Below are positions 26,689-35,279 of a stretch of DNA of 64,000 nucleotides, in pieces (the first letter of the stretch is position 1; every line of letters begins with the position of its first letter). The stretch is from Shewanella schlegeliana (GTDB lineage: Bacteria > Pseudomonadota > Gammaproteobacteria > Enterobacterales > Shewanellaceae): assembly GCF_016765635.1 (NCBI RefSeq), contig NZ_JAESVD010000015.1:21795-85794 (forward strand), written 5' to 3'. The notes below the pieces were generated by a model. That model did not search any database and was not told where the DNA came from. It worked only from the letters and a program-made list of their open reading frames with translations. Made by a program: the position numbers and the translations under genes.

Positions 26689-27333
26689 ATGATGATCGAT
26701 CTGTCCCTGTTGCCACTTTATTTAACCACAGTTGTGGCCCTTCTGCTGATCCCCGGACCAGACATGCTATTAATAGCCAGTTCAAGCTTAAGTTATGGCC
26801 GAAAAGTAGGTGTTTACGCCAGTTTTGGTAATGCGACTTCAGGACTTATATTGACCCTGTTGGCAGCCATGGGCGTATCGGCAATTATCGCTATGAACCC
26901 GATGGCATTAGAAGTACTACGTATCCTAGGCGGTGCCTACCTATTAAAGATGGGATGGGACTGTATGCGTAGCTCAGCAGCTGAAGCACCTGAAATAGAG
27001 CAGCAGAATAACCTAGCAAAACTATTATATCGTCGAGCGGTGGTCAGTAACCTACTAAACCCTAAAGCATTGATATTTTTTGTCTTATTTTTACCACAGT
27101 TTGTATCTACTCAACTAACCGCCAGCTCTGGAGAGCAGATGTTAGCCCTAGGCTTGTTACTTAATGTGATGGGGTTGGCTTTTAATCTATTGCTGGTGGC
27201 CTTGGTGGGCACAGTTGGTAAGCCACTATTGAAAAATGAGAAATTCAGAACTTATCAAAATAAGTTTATGGGGGTGATCTTCTTTGTTTTAGCTATCTGG
27301 CTACTGGCTTCCCAAGTACAAAATATCAGTTAA
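26689..27333 (+). CDS. LysE/RhtB-family amino acid exporter
   Basis: An inner-membrane exporter of the LysE/RhtB family (homoserine/threonine or related amino acids). From ATG 26689 (MMIDLSLLPLY) it has 214 residues, with about six hydrophobic segments. The family signature PGPDMLLIASSSLSYGRKVG is at residues ~21-40, and the central NLLNPKALIFFVLFLPQF is typical. The frame is open back to a TTG at 26659; ATG 26689 or 26692 is preferred, although neither has a strong RBS. The substrate is unknown. Its stop codon overlaps the stop codon of the convergent SemiSWEET gene. Confidence 0.9.
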   Translation: MMIDLSLLPLYLTTVVALLLIPGPDMLLIASSSLSYGRKVGVYASFGNATSGLILTLLAAMGVSAIIAMNPMALEVLRILGGAYLLKMGWDCMRSSAAEAPEIEQQNNLAKLLYRRAVVSNLLNPKALIFFVLFLPQFVSTQLTASSGEQMLALGLLLNVMGLAFNLLLVALVGTVGKPLLKNEKFRTYQNKFMGVIFFVLAIWLLASQVQNIS

Positions 27334-27626
27334 AAAGTCCCGCCAGTTAGGACGATAATCCCTACCACCATACCAACATACATAATGAAACCAAGGCAGT
27401 TGCCGACCCATATTGTTGGATTTTTATGGTATAGCCCATATGTCGTCCACAATAGTGCGATAAAGGCATAAAGCACCCAAGTAATTAGAGATAAACCTGC
27501 GGCGTGTTCACTGTGTGAGAAAAAAAGTTTGTATAGCTGCGGCAAAGTGGCAAGTGGGCTAACTAGGCCCATGACGAGCATAAGAGGCTCTAACGCTTTA
27601 CCTACACGCTCAATGATTGACACCAT
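27330..27626 (-). CDS. SemiSWEET-type sugar transporter (PQ-loop)
   Basis: A 98-residue membrane protein with three predicted helices, the size of bacterial SemiSWEETs, which dimerise to pass sugars across the membrane. The PQ-loop motif is visible in the first helix (GLVSPLATLPQLYKLF, with the hinge proline and Gln). The third helix contains WVGNCLGFIMYVGMVVGI. The RBS is a strong AAGGAG. It is convergent with the LysE-type exporter, sharing the bases TTAA as both stop codons. The substrate cannot be inferred. Confidence 0.85.
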   Translation of the reverse strand: MVSIIERVGKALEPLMLVMGLVSPLATLPQLYKLFFSHSEHAAGLSLITWVLYAFIALLWTTYGLYHKNPTIWVGNCLGFIMYVGMVVGIIVLTGGTF

Positions 27627-27806
27627 TATTAGCTCCTTATAACGATTACCTTATTCTTTTATCGCTCAAGTATTTAATTTAAACAATATTATTTATATTT
27701 TTCCACCGATAAAAGGACAAGGAGAATTACGTCTAGCAAAATGTCTGCAATTGAGCGGAATAAGCTTGGTGTTAACTATCTAAAAATTTAGGAAAAAGTA
27801 GATAAT

Positions 27807-27833
27807 AAAAAAGCGGGAAGTATCCCGCTTTTT
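27807..27833 (-). terminator. Terminator of the nucleoside hydrolase gene
   Basis: Stem AAAAAGCGGGA / TCCCGCTTTTT with a 4-base loop. On the minus strand the T run follows, about 34 bases after the hydrolase stop. Confidence 0.85.
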
Positions 27834-27866
27834 AGGTCGTTAGCGCATTAAAAAATCTAGCGTGAG

Positions 27867-28838
27867 CTAGCTTCTATGACCATATTCAATAATTGTTTCA
27901 CGATAAAGCTTTAATAATGCTTCATCTCTAACCCCTACCCCTACCTTTTGAGCCGGATTAGTTCCCCACTCATCATGCTGATGCTTTCGATCATCAAACT
28001 TCTGGATTGTCAGGCCCTCAGCAGGTCCATCTGTCACCACACGAACAGGCCCTTCGCGCAGGGTAAATAGAGTCGGATCGATAACATAGGCTATCGCTGA
28101 TGGATCGTGGACATGGCAGCCCTCTAAGCCTACTTTTTCAGAATAAAACTTAAGATAATAACGGCTAATATCCCAGATAAACTGTCCAACTTCACCGGCA
28201 TCATCTCGTAACTGATCGAGGTAATCTTTACTAAAGAAGCTCTCCTCTGTAACGTCTAAACCGATAATCACCACCGGCCAAGGTGCAGTAAACACCTTAT
28301 CTGCAGCATGGGGATCATCATGAATATTCGCCTCAGCATAAGGAGTCACGTTACCACGGTGATCGTTCATACCAAACGCGCCACCCATTACAACAACTTC
28401 TTTTACTAAGCCAGCGATCTCTGGTGCCGCTTCTAATGCCAAAGCTAAGTTAGTTAAAGGCCCAACGGCAACCAAGGTGATCTCACCTGGCTCAGCTTTA
28501 ACCGAGTCGATAATATATTGATAGGCAGGACGAGGATCGGCAGTTATCGTTAAATCAGTAGACGCATGAACATCACCAAATCCAGTTTCACCATGAACGA
28601 CTACAGTTGGCCCAACAGGATCACGTACAATAGGTCTGTCAGCTCCCTTAGCCACATCAGCACTAAATCCATACTTCTGCTTTAAAAACAGCGCATTATT
28701 AGTACCATTCTCGATAGTAGCATTACCATAAACTGTGGTAATTCCTTTCAATTCAATTGCTGGATGGCCCTCAGCAAACAGGATGGCCATCGCATCATCA
28801 ATCCCCGGATCGGTATCGAGAATTATTTTATTTGTCAT
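27867..28838 (-). CDS. Inosine-uridine preferring nucleoside hydrolase
   Basis: A 323-residue nucleoside N-ribohydrolase that splits purine or pyrimidine nucleosides to base and ribose. The Ca-binding signature DTDPGIDDAMAI is at residues ~8-19. Further family segments are ITTVYGNATIENGTNNAL, LVAVGPLTNLALAL, VVMGGAFG, EANIHDDPHAA and the C-terminal HVHDPSAIAYV with the catalytic histidine region. It is transcribed alone with its own terminator. The exact substrate range is open. RBS AGGATCTGA precedes the start. Confidence 0.92.
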   Translation of the reverse strand: MTNKIILDTDPGIDDAMAILFAEGHPAIELKGITTVYGNATIENGTNNALFLKQKYGFSADVAKGADRPIVRDPVGPTVVVHGETGFGDVHASTDLTITADPRPAYQYIIDSVKAEPGEITLVAVGPLTNLALALEAAPEIAGLVKEVVVMGGAFGMNDHRGNVTPYAEANIHDDPHAADKVFTAPWPVVIIGLDVTEESFFSKDYLDQLRDDAGEVGQFIWDISRYYLKFYSEKVGLEGCHVHDPSAIAYVIDPTLFTLREGPVRVVTDGPAEGLTIQKFDDRKHQHDEWGTNPAQKVGVGVRDEALLKLYRETIIEYGHRS

Positions 28839-29224
28839 TTTATTCAGATCCTAATCATTACAATCTATTTGGTGTAGGTGGCCGTAAGATACCTTTATCA
28901 GCTATTGATTAACGTGATATAGATTTTAAGCCAATTAAACTATTTCGAACTAAGTGGCTAATTCAGGCAAAAATAGACCAAACTAAAGCTTATAGCTCGA
29001 TCTTTAGGCTAATAAACTAAGTTCACGTCAACCAAACATCGACCATGGAAAGATAATCTTACTGAAAACATGATGCAGAATTCATGACAAAACAGACCCA
29101 GCTTAGAGATCATAAATGCAATTTCCCTTATGATGCGTACAGATTCTTGGCTGTAAATAATGCCTATATATAAGCTTTAGCAGTCAACATATCCCCTATT
29201 TGACAGAAATTATTAGGATCGATC
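28839..29224. other. Spacer between the nucleoside hydrolase and mioC
   Basis: 386 bases between divergent genes. It is AT-rich. I see no gene, no tRNA and no consensus DnaA box, unlike the E. coli mioC promoter, which has one. No clear sigma-70 pair is recognisable. Confidence 0.4.
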
Positions 29225-29665
29225 ATGGCAAAAGTAGACATTTTAGTAGGCACCACGCTGGGTAGTGCAGAATATGTAGCGGATGAAATATCCGATCAAT
29301 TAGGCGATTTAGGTCATGAAACTATTGTCCATCTTGCTGCAAATCTAGACGAATTAAATCAAGATTCTCTATGGTTAATCGTATCTTCAACTCATGGAGC
29401 CGGTGATCTTCCCGATAATATCGTGCCATTTTTCGACGAGATCCAAAGTAAAAAACCAGATCTAAGCGGTGTAAAATTCGCGTTGTGTGCAATTGGCGAT
29501 TCAAGTTATGACACTTTTTGTCAGGGCCCTGAAAAACTGGTGGATCAGCTTATTCAATGCGGTGCACAAGTCTATGTGGATAAGATCCAGATCGATGTGC
29601 AATACGATCCTATTCCTGAAGAACCAGCACTGGCTTGGCTTAGCGTCTGGCAAGATCAACTTTAA
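29225..29665 (+). CDS. mioC: Flavodoxin-like protein MioC
   Basis: A 146-residue FMN-binding flavodoxin-fold protein, about the size of E. coli MioC. The FMN phosphate loop is near the N-terminus (DILVGTTLGSAEYVAD), the second loop is SSTHGAGDLPDN around residues 53-64, and CAIGDSSYDTFCQGP around 87-101 closes the site. MioC is implicated in biotin synthase electron supply in E. coli. It is transcribed straight into oriC, as in E. coli, where such transcription can influence initiation. The RBS is TAGGATCG. Confidence 0.95.
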   Translation: MAKVDILVGTTLGSAEYVADEISDQLGDLGHETIVHLAANLDELNQDSLWLIVSSTHGAGDLPDNIVPFFDEIQSKKPDLSGVKFALCAIGDSSYDTFCQGPEKLVDQLIQCGAQVYVDKIQIDVQYDPIPEEPALAWLSVWQDQL

Positions 29666-29726
29666 GATCTAATTCCCCACCTCATTTCCGATCTATTGTT
29701 CCAACAACTCACAGATTAGATCTAAC

Positions 29727-29735
29727 TTATCCACA
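29727..29735 (+). promoter_or_regulatory. DnaA box (consensus)
   Basis: TTATCCACA, perfect match; outermost box on the mioC side of oriC. Confidence 0.9.
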
Positions 29736-29759
29736 TAAAACTTATTAATTTAATAAATA

Positions 29760-29768
29760 TGTGGATAA
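29760..29768 (-). promoter_or_regulatory. DnaA box (consensus, inverted)
   Basis: TGTGGATAA on the plus strand, a perfect inverted match 24 bases after the first box. Confidence 0.9.
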
Positions 29769-29832
29769 GCTATTATTTTGATCTGATCAACTGTTGCATT
29801 AATTCACATCGGATCTGCTCAATGATCCACCT

Positions 29833-29841
29833 TGTGGATAA
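29833..29841 (-). promoter_or_regulatory. DnaA box (consensus, inverted)
   Basis: TGTGGATAA on the plus strand, in the middle of oriC between GATC sites. Confidence 0.9.
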
Positions 29842-29936
29842 GTACCCGATCTATCCCCAAGCTTAAGTCAGTTAGATCGCGATCAGATCACAAGATCGTT
29901 TTAACGTTAACCTTTGAATGTAAAGAGAAAATAGAG

Positions 29937-29945
29937 TTATCCACC
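29937..29945 (+). promoter_or_regulatory. DnaA box next to the unwinding region (R1-like)
   Basis: TTATCCACC, one mismatch. Its position beside GGATCGCAC (minus strand) and the AT-rich repeats corresponds to E. coli box R1. Confidence 0.85.
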
Positions 29946-29970
29946 GAAAAGTGCGATCCTAATAGTAAAC

Positions 29971-30016
29971 ATAATAAGAGATCTATATAAAGATCTTAAG
30001 ATCTATTAAGGCGATC
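29971..30016. other. oriC duplex-unwinding element
   Basis: AT-rich stretch carrying GATC-headed repeats (minus strand: GATCTCTTATTA, GATCTTTATATA, GATCTTAA, GATCGCCTTAATA) equivalent to the 13-mers of E. coli. Confidence 0.75.
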
Positions 30017-30122
30017 CCCCTTGATCAAAACAAGCTAAATAGATCGTTCACCTTAAGCAAAGCAAATGCTAAAATGCTCTGCTCAGAAACAATTTATCCT
30101 TTTACTAATCGAAGGCTGTCGA

Positions 30123-32012
30123 ATGCAATTTCATGAACGGTTTGATGTAATCGTTGTTGGTGGTGGTCATGCTGGTACTGAAGCGGCTTTAGCTTCTGCC
30201 AGAATGGGATCAAAAACACTTTTGCTGACCCATAACATAGATACTTTGGGACAAATGTCCTGTAACCCTGCTATCGGCGGCATAGGTAAAGGACACTTAG
30301 TCAAAGAAATTGATGCGCTAGGCGGAGCAATGGCTGTAGCTACTGACTTTGCTGGTATTCAATTTCGCACATTGAACTCAAGCAAAGGGCCTGCAGTTCG
30401 TGCTACTCGTGCACAAGCCGACAGAGCGCTTTATCGTCATAAGATCCAAGAGATCCTGCAGCACCAAACTAATCTACGTATTTTTCAACAAGCGGTTGAC
30501 GATCTTGTTGTTGAAAACGATAGAGTTATTGGTGTTGTTACACAGATGGGGTTAGCCTTTGAGGCTCCAGCTGTAGTCTTAACAGCTGGTACATTCCTTG
30601 GTGGAAAGATCCATATTGGATTAGAAAACTACAGTGGTGGTCGAGCGGGTGATCCACCCTCTATCGCCCTAGCTCATAGACTTAGAGAGTTACCAATTCG
30701 TGTTGGTCGCTTAAAAACCGGTACACCACCACGAATCGATGCAAATACTATCGATTTTTCACAGATGACAGAACAAAAAGGTGATGATCCATTACCTGTG
30801 ATGTCATTTATCGGTGACGTTAACGATCATCCAGAGCAAGTTTCTTGTCACATTACGCATACTAACGAGCGTACTCACGATATTATTCGTGGAGGTTTAG
30901 ACAGAAGCCCAATGTACTCAGGGATTATCGAAGGAATAGGTCCACGCTACTGCCCTTCTATCGAAGATAAGATTAATCGTTTTGCCGATAAAACATCGCA
31001 TCAGATCTTTATCGAACCAGAGGGATTAAATACGACTGAGATCTATCCAAATGGTATCTCAACCAGTTTACCGTTCGATGTGCAATTGAACTTAGTTCGT
31101 TCAATCAAAGGCATGGAAAACGCACAGATCATGCGTCCAGGTTATGCTATCGAGTATGATTATTTTGATCCTCGCGATCTTAAAAATTCACTAGAGACTA
31201 AAACGATCGGTGGTTTGTTCTTTGCTGGACAAATTAACGGTACAACTGGCTACGAAGAAGCCGGTGCACAGGGTCTATTAGCGGGTATGAACGCATCATT
31301 ACAAGTTCAGGGCAAAGAAGCTTGGTGTCCACGCCGCGATCAAGCCTATCTAGGTGTATTAGTTGACGATCTGTCTACATTGGGTACCAAAGAACCCTAC
31401 CGTATGTTCACTAGCCGAGCGGAATATCGTTTATTGCTCCGCGAAGATAATGCCGATCTACGTTTAACCGAAAAGGGTCGTGAACTCGGTTTGGTTGATG
31501 ATCATCGTTGGGCACTGTTTAGTGAGAAGATGGAGTCGATCGAAACTGAATTACAGCGCTTACGTGGACAGTGGATCCACCCTAACTCACCTTTGGTTGA
31601 TGTGTTGAATCCGCATTTGAATACACCGATTACCCGTGAAGCAACGTTTGAAGATCTGCTACGTCGTCCAGAAATGGATTATCCAAAGCTGATGTCTATC
31701 GATGGATTCGGTCCTGGACTTGAAGATCAACGTGCAGCTGAGCAAGTGCAGATCCAGGTTAAGTACTCTGGCTATATTCAGCGTCAGCAAGGTGAAATAG
31801 ATAAAGCGATTCGTCATGAAACAACCCTGCTACCACTTGAACTTGATTATCAGGAAGTTCCAGGCTTGTCTAATGAGGTGATTGCTAAGTTGAATGAGCA
31901 TAAGCCTGAAACCATAGGTCAAGCTTCACGAATTTCAGGAATGACACCAGCGGCTATTTCTATTTTGCTGGTTCACCTAAAAAAACGTGGTTTATTGAGA
32001 AAGAGCGCTTAG
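30123..32012 (+). CDS. mnmG: tRNA uridine-5-carboxymethylaminomethyl modification enzyme MnmG (GidA)
   Basis: The FAD-dependent partner of MnmE in wobble-uridine modification. From ATG 30123 it has 629 residues, as in E. coli. The frame is open back to 30066, but that would run into the origin region. The FAD-binding Rossmann motif is VVGGGHAGTEAALASARMG at the N-terminus. Conserved GidA blocks include CNPAIGGIGKGHLVKEIDAL and KTGTPPRI, and GTTGYEEAGAQGLLAGMNA. The RBS AAGG sits in the mnmG leader. It is transcribed away from oriC and followed by rsmG, as in E. coli. Confidence 0.98.
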   Translation: MQFHERFDVIVVGGGHAGTEAALASARMGSKTLLLTHNIDTLGQMSCNPAIGGIGKGHLVKEIDALGGAMAVATDFAGIQFRTLNSSKGPAVRATRAQADRALYRHKIQEILQHQTNLRIFQQAVDDLVVENDRVIGVVTQMGLAFEAPAVVLTAGTFLGGKIHIGLENYSGGRAGDPPSIALAHRLRELPIRVGRLKTGTPPRIDANTIDFSQMTEQKGDDPLPVMSFIGDVNDHPEQVSCHITHTNERTHDIIRGGLDRSPMYSGIIEGIGPRYCPSIEDKINRFADKTSHQIFIEPEGLNTTEIYPNGISTSLPFDVQLNLVRSIKGMENAQIMRPGYAIEYDYFDPRDLKNSLETKTIGGLFFAGQINGTTGYEEAGAQGLLAGMNASLQVQGKEAWCPRRDQAYLGVLVDDLSTLGTKEPYRMFTSRAEYRLLLREDNADLRLTEKGRELGLVDDHRWALFSEKMESIETELQRLRGQWIHPNSPLVDVLNPHLNTPITREATFEDLLRRPEMDYPKLMSIDGFGPGLEDQRAAEQVQIQVKYSGYIQRQQGEIDKAIRHETTLLPLELDYQEVPGLSNEVIAKLNEHKPETIGQASRISGMTPAAISILLVHLKKRGLLRKSA

Positions 32013-32130
32013 TTCGCTCTTAATTCGGTAGTTTTACATGATAAAGGGAAGTCTTGAGGCTTCCTTTCATCTTTTCAGCGATTCATAATACCGATTGATA
32101 TTTAATTCGCTCTATTTGAGGACACAAACT

Positions 32131-32754
32131 GTGTTATCTGCCCAATTAAATGATTATTTGGCCGAAGTCGGCCTGACTGCTACCGAGCAGCAAAAACAGC
32201 AGCTTGTAGACTTTGTTGGCATGCTCAATAAGTGGAACAAGGCATTTAACCTGACTTCTGTTCGCGATCCTGAGCAGATGTTAATTCGCCATATCATGGA
32301 CAGCTTAGTGGTTTCACCGCATCTTGAGGGAAAACGTTTTATCGATGTTGGTACTGGCCCTGGTTTACCAGGGATCCCGCTTGCGATCTTAAATCCAGAT
32401 AAAGAGTTTGTACTGCTCGATAGCTTAGGTAAGCGTATTCGCTTTCAAAAGCAGGTGCAGTTTGAGTTAGGTATCAATAATATCTCTTCAATTGAAAGCC
32501 GTGTTGAGGCTTACCAGCCTGAAGAACTATTCGATGGCGTACTAAGTCGTGCATTCGCATCGATTCAAGATATGCTGCATTGGTGTCAGCATTTACCTAA
32601 AGCTGATGGCTGCTTTTACGCGCTTAAGGGACAGTTGAGTGAAGAAGAGATGTCACAGATGCCTAAGGGCTTTGTGGTGACCGATACTATCGAACTTAAC
32701 GTACCTAAACTCGAAGAACAGCGTCATCTGTTAAGAGTTATCAAGCAAGATTAA
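32131..32754 (+). CDS. rsmG: 16S rRNA (guanine-N7)-methyltransferase RsmG (GidB)
   Basis: SAM-dependent methyltransferase that modifies G527 of 16S rRNA. I take GTG 32131 as start: TGAGGA lies 8 bases upstream and the product then begins MLSAQLNDYLAEVGL (207 residues). The earlier in-frame TTG at 32095 lacks an RBS. The SAM motif is FIDVGTGPGLPGIPLAIL around residues 70-87. FNLTSVRDPEQMLIRHIMDS ahead of it and VLSRAFASIQDML after it are family blocks. It is placed between mnmG and parA. Confidence 0.96.
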   Translation: MLSAQLNDYLAEVGLTATEQQKQQLVDFVGMLNKWNKAFNLTSVRDPEQMLIRHIMDSLVVSPHLEGKRFIDVGTGPGLPGIPLAILNPDKEFVLLDSLGKRIRFQKQVQFELGINNISSIESRVEAYQPEELFDGVLSRAFASIQDMLHWCQHLPKADGCFYALKGQLSEEEMSQMPKGFVVTDTIELNVPKLEEQRHLLRVIKQD

Positions 32755-32760
32755 TTTTGT

Positions 32761-32784
32761 GCGGGCGCTCTTTTGAGTGCCCGC
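32761..32784 (+). terminator. Hairpin after rsmG
   Basis: A 10-bp GC-rich stem, GCGGGCGCTC / GAGTGCCCGC (one G-T pair), with a TTTT loop, 6 bases after the stop. The downstream T content is scattered, so it may be a weak terminator or a 3'-end protecting hairpin. Confidence 0.5.
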
Positions 32785-32947
32785 AAGCTAATTTTATTTG
32801 GGTCGCGATAGATAAAGACCTAATGAAGTGAGCTACAGCTTATAAAGCGCACTGAAAAGTTGCATTCTTTCAGCGCTTCAAGCAATTTGTTACTAATAAC
32901 CATTAGATTTAGTGCGCTAATTTCTTAAGTGAACGCGAGCTTAGGAA

Positions 32948-32953
32948 TATAAT
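32948..32953 (+). promoter_or_regulatory. Candidate -10 element for parAB
   Basis: TATAAT 25 bases before the parA start. No clear -35 accompanies it. Confidence 0.4.
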
Positions 32954-32977
32954 ACAGGCGACTTACAGGGTGATATT

Positions 32978-33766
32978 GTGGGTAAAGTGATTGCCGTGGC
33001 CAACCAGAAAGGTGGCGTCGGAAAAACAACAACTTGTGTAAATTTAGCAGCCTCTTTAGCGGCGACTAAACGTCGTGTTTTGTTGATCGATCTTGATCCA
33101 CAGGGAAATGCGACCATGGGCAGCGGTATCGACAAGTATGAAGTCGAGAATACAGCCTATGAATTACTGGTTGAAGAGAAACCATTCGAAGAGGTTGTTT
33201 GCCGAGATACCAATGGTAAGTATGATCTTATCGCTGGCAATGGTGACGTGACGGCTGCTGAGATTAAACTCATGGAGTTTTTTGCTCGTGAAGTTCGTTT
33301 GCGCAATGCCCTCGCCCCAATCAAAGATGATTACGATTATATTTTCATCGACTGTCCACCTTCACTAAACATGCTAACAGTTAATGCTATGTCCGCAGCA
33401 GACTCTGTGCTGGTTCCTATGCAGTGTGAGTACTACGCGCTGGAAGGATTAACAGCCTTGATGGATACCATTAGTAAACTTGCAGCCATGGTTAATTCAG
33501 GTCTACATATCGAAGGGATCTTGCGTACCATGTACGATCCACGTAATCGACTCTCCAACGATGTTTCTGATCAGTTAAAGCAACACTTCGGTGATAAAGT
33601 TTACCGTACTGTAATCCCACGGAATGTTCGCTTAGCCGAGGCGCCAAGTTTTGGAGCGCCCGCTATGTATTACGACAAATCGAGCGCAGGGGCTAAAGCC
33701 TATCTAGCATTGGCTGGCGAAATAATTCGTCGTGCAGAGCAGCTAACCCAGGCTGAGCAAGTTTAA
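32978..33766 (+). CDS. parA: Chromosome partitioning ATPase ParA (Soj)
   Basis: A 262-residue deviant-Walker ATPase that, with ParB and parS, segregates the origin region. Walker A is KGGVGKTTTCVN near residues 11-22 with the signature lysine. Walker A' is LLIDLDPQGNATMG, and Walker B is YIFIDCPPSLNMLT. There is no N-terminal HTH, so it is the chromosomal type (Soj-like) and not a plasmid ParA of type Ia. The start is GTG 32978 with AGGGTGAT upstream. parB follows 9 bases later. Several parS sites for this system lie elsewhere in the window. Confidence 0.96.
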   Translation: MGKVIAVANQKGGVGKTTTCVNLAASLAATKRRVLLIDLDPQGNATMGSGIDKYEVENTAYELLVEEKPFEEVVCRDTNGKYDLIAGNGDVTAAEIKLMEFFAREVRLRNALAPIKDDYDYIFIDCPPSLNMLTVNAMSAADSVLVPMQCEYYALEGLTALMDTISKLAAMVNSGLHIEGILRTMYDPRNRLSNDVSDQLKQHFGDKVYRTVIPRNVRLAEAPSFGAPAMYYDKSSAGAKAYLALAGEIIRRAEQLTQAEQV

Positions 33767-33775
33767 GGATAAAAG

Positions 33776-34660
33776 ATGACACTGAAAAAAAGAGGCTTGG
33801 GTAAAGGCCTAGATGCACTATTGAGTACCAGTCAAGCGGCTAGTCAGCGTGTTGCACCTACAGCAGAAGTTGAGCAAAAGGTTAAAAACGATGATTTAAT
33901 CACGTTAGATATCGATAGGTTACAACCTGGTAAGTACCAGCCGCGTAAAGATATGGCTCCAGAGGCACTTGAAGAGCTTGCTGAATCTATTCGTGCTCAA
34001 GGTATTATTCAACCGATTGTTGTACGTAAAGTTTCCCCTGAAAATTATGAGATCATCGCTGGTGAACGTCGTTGGCGCGCATCACAATTAGCTGGCTTAG
34101 CTGCTATCCCTTGTATTGTTAAGCAGGTTCCTGATGAAGCTGCTGTCGCTATCGCGCTAATCGAAAATATCCAACGTGAAGACTTAAATGCGATGGAAGA
34201 AGCGATTGCACTAAACCGTTTAATTGAAGAATTTGAGCTAACTCACCAGCAGATAGCCGACGCAGTTGGTAAATCTCGTGCAACGGTCTCAAATTTGTTA
34301 CGACTTAATGGCTTAAATGAACCTGTTAAGCGTATGCTTGAGTATGGCGATATCGATATGGGTCATGGTCGTGCGTTGTTGGCGATCAGTGGAGACGAGC
34401 AAACGAATCTCGCTCGATTGGTTGTTGCTAAAGAATTAACAGTTCGTGAAACTGAACGATTGGTCAATAAAACCTTAAATCAAACTGAAATCCTCGAAAA
34501 GCCAGCTAAAGATCATGATGTAGTCCGTTTAGAGAGCCAATTAATTGAAAGACTAGGTGCTAAGGTTACGTTAACGCATAACAAAAAGGGGAAAGGTAAA
34601 ATGGTAATAAACTATCAAGATTTGGCTGAATTAGAGGGAATTATCAGCAAAATTCACTAA
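33776..34660 (+). CDS. parB: Chromosome partitioning protein ParB (Spo0J)
   Basis: A 294-residue CTPase/DNA-binding protein that loads on parS and spreads. The N-terminal KKRGLGKGLDALL contacts ParA. The CTP-binding domain shows the GERRWRAS motif and the ENIQREDLN stretch. The HTH region is LTHQQIADAVGKSRATVSNLLRL, followed by GHGRALLAI. The C-terminal dimer domain is complete. It is co-transcribed with parA, and parS candidates are at 4.5, 7.5, 8.9 and 25.7 kb. Confidence 0.96.
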   Translation: MTLKKRGLGKGLDALLSTSQAASQRVAPTAEVEQKVKNDDLITLDIDRLQPGKYQPRKDMAPEALEELAESIRAQGIIQPIVVRKVSPENYEIIAGERRWRASQLAGLAAIPCIVKQVPDEAAVAIALIENIQREDLNAMEEAIALNRLIEEFELTHQQIADAVGKSRATVSNLLRLNGLNEPVKRMLEYGDIDMGHGRALLAISGDEQTNLARLVVAKELTVRETERLVNKTLNQTEILEKPAKDHDVVRLESQLIERLGAKVTLTHNKKGKGKMVINYQDLAELEGIISKIH

Positions 34661-34770
34661 AATCTCAAAGTTAACACTATATTATGTAACTTTGTGACAT
34701 TCGTTAATCTTACACTTTTAGACTTTTGGCGTAGATCACACTAAAAGTCCCCTTTTTATCCCTCTTAAAC

Positions 34771-34798
34771 TTGCTTTGAAAGCCTGAAACGGTATACT
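34771..34798 (+). promoter_or_regulatory. Candidate promoter of the atp operon
   Basis: The -35 TTGCTT (34771-34776) and -10 TATACT (34793-34798) have 16-base spacing, about 86 bases before atpI. It is the best match in the parB-atpI spacer. Confidence 0.5.
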
Positions 34799-34883
34799 TT
34801 CGCAAGCTTTTTGTACCTCGGGTTTATACGGATATTTGTAATCCTGTCATCGAAACAAGAAGTTATAATGCGGAGAAGGTAAA

Positions 34884-35267
34884 TTGAGCAAGGTTTTAGC
34901 ACGTCGTGGCCGGCGGTCAGCCTATAGATTAGTTTTACTGCAGGCGGCGGTTGCTGGATGTGTTTCCCTTTTCTTTTTCGCTATGTGGGGAGTTCAGTAT
35001 GGTATATCTGCCTTGGCAGGTGGTGCTATCGCTGTATTCCCTAATTTTGTGTTCGCAACCCTAGCTTTCTCCCATTCGGGGGCACAAGCATCAGGAAAGG
35101 TCGTAAGATCGTTTTTCCTGGGGGAAGCGGTAAAGTTGCTGTTAACCATTGTATTATTTTCGCTTGCATTTGGTTTGATGAAATCGTCATTTATGCCGTT
35201 ATTCATCTGTTACTTACTTGTGTTAATTGTACCTTGGACAGTCCCTTTATACTTCAAACAAAATTAA
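34884..35267 (+). CDS. atpI: ATP synthase protein I
   Basis: A 127-residue membrane protein with four hydrophobic segments. AtpI helps assemble the c-ring in some bacteria. The start is TTG 34884 with GGAGAAGG upstream. The product begins MSKVLARRGRRSAYRLVLLQ. The GGAIAVFPNFVFA segment is typical of gammaproteobacterial AtpI. It is the first gene of the atp operon, and atpB begins 12 bases after the stop. Confidence 0.92.
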   Translation: MSKVLARRGRRSAYRLVLLQAAVAGCVSLFFFAMWGVQYGISALAGGAIAVFPNFVFATLAFSHSGAQASGKVVRSFFLGEAVKLLLTIVLFSLAFGLMKSSFMPLFICYLLVLIVPWTVPLYFKQN

Positions 35268-35279
35268 GTGAGATTAATC

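Larger units (their letters stand above)
29666..30030. other. oriC: Chromosomal replication origin oriC
   Basis: The mioC-mnmG spacer. It holds about 20 GATC sites in ~460 bases, perfect DnaA boxes TTATCCACA (29727-29735, and inverted at 29760-29768 and 29833-29841), a near-perfect TTATCCACC (29937-29945) and weaker boxes (CTATCCCCA 29851-29859). Next to mnmG is an AT-rich unwinding region with GATC-headed 13-mer-like repeats. Read on the minus strand, GATCTCTTATTA, GGATCGCAC and GTGGATAA follow in the same order as in E. coli oriC. The flanking gene order and directions are also those of E. coli. Confidence 0.95.

Noticed and set aside
28839..29224. A regulated mioC promoter with a DnaA box as in E. 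coli
   Set aside because: No TTATCCACA or one-mismatch match was found there.
32043..32066. mnmG terminator
   Set aside because: Only a short interrupted stem (AAAG-GAAG / CTTC-CTTT) with poor T tract; not strong enough to list.
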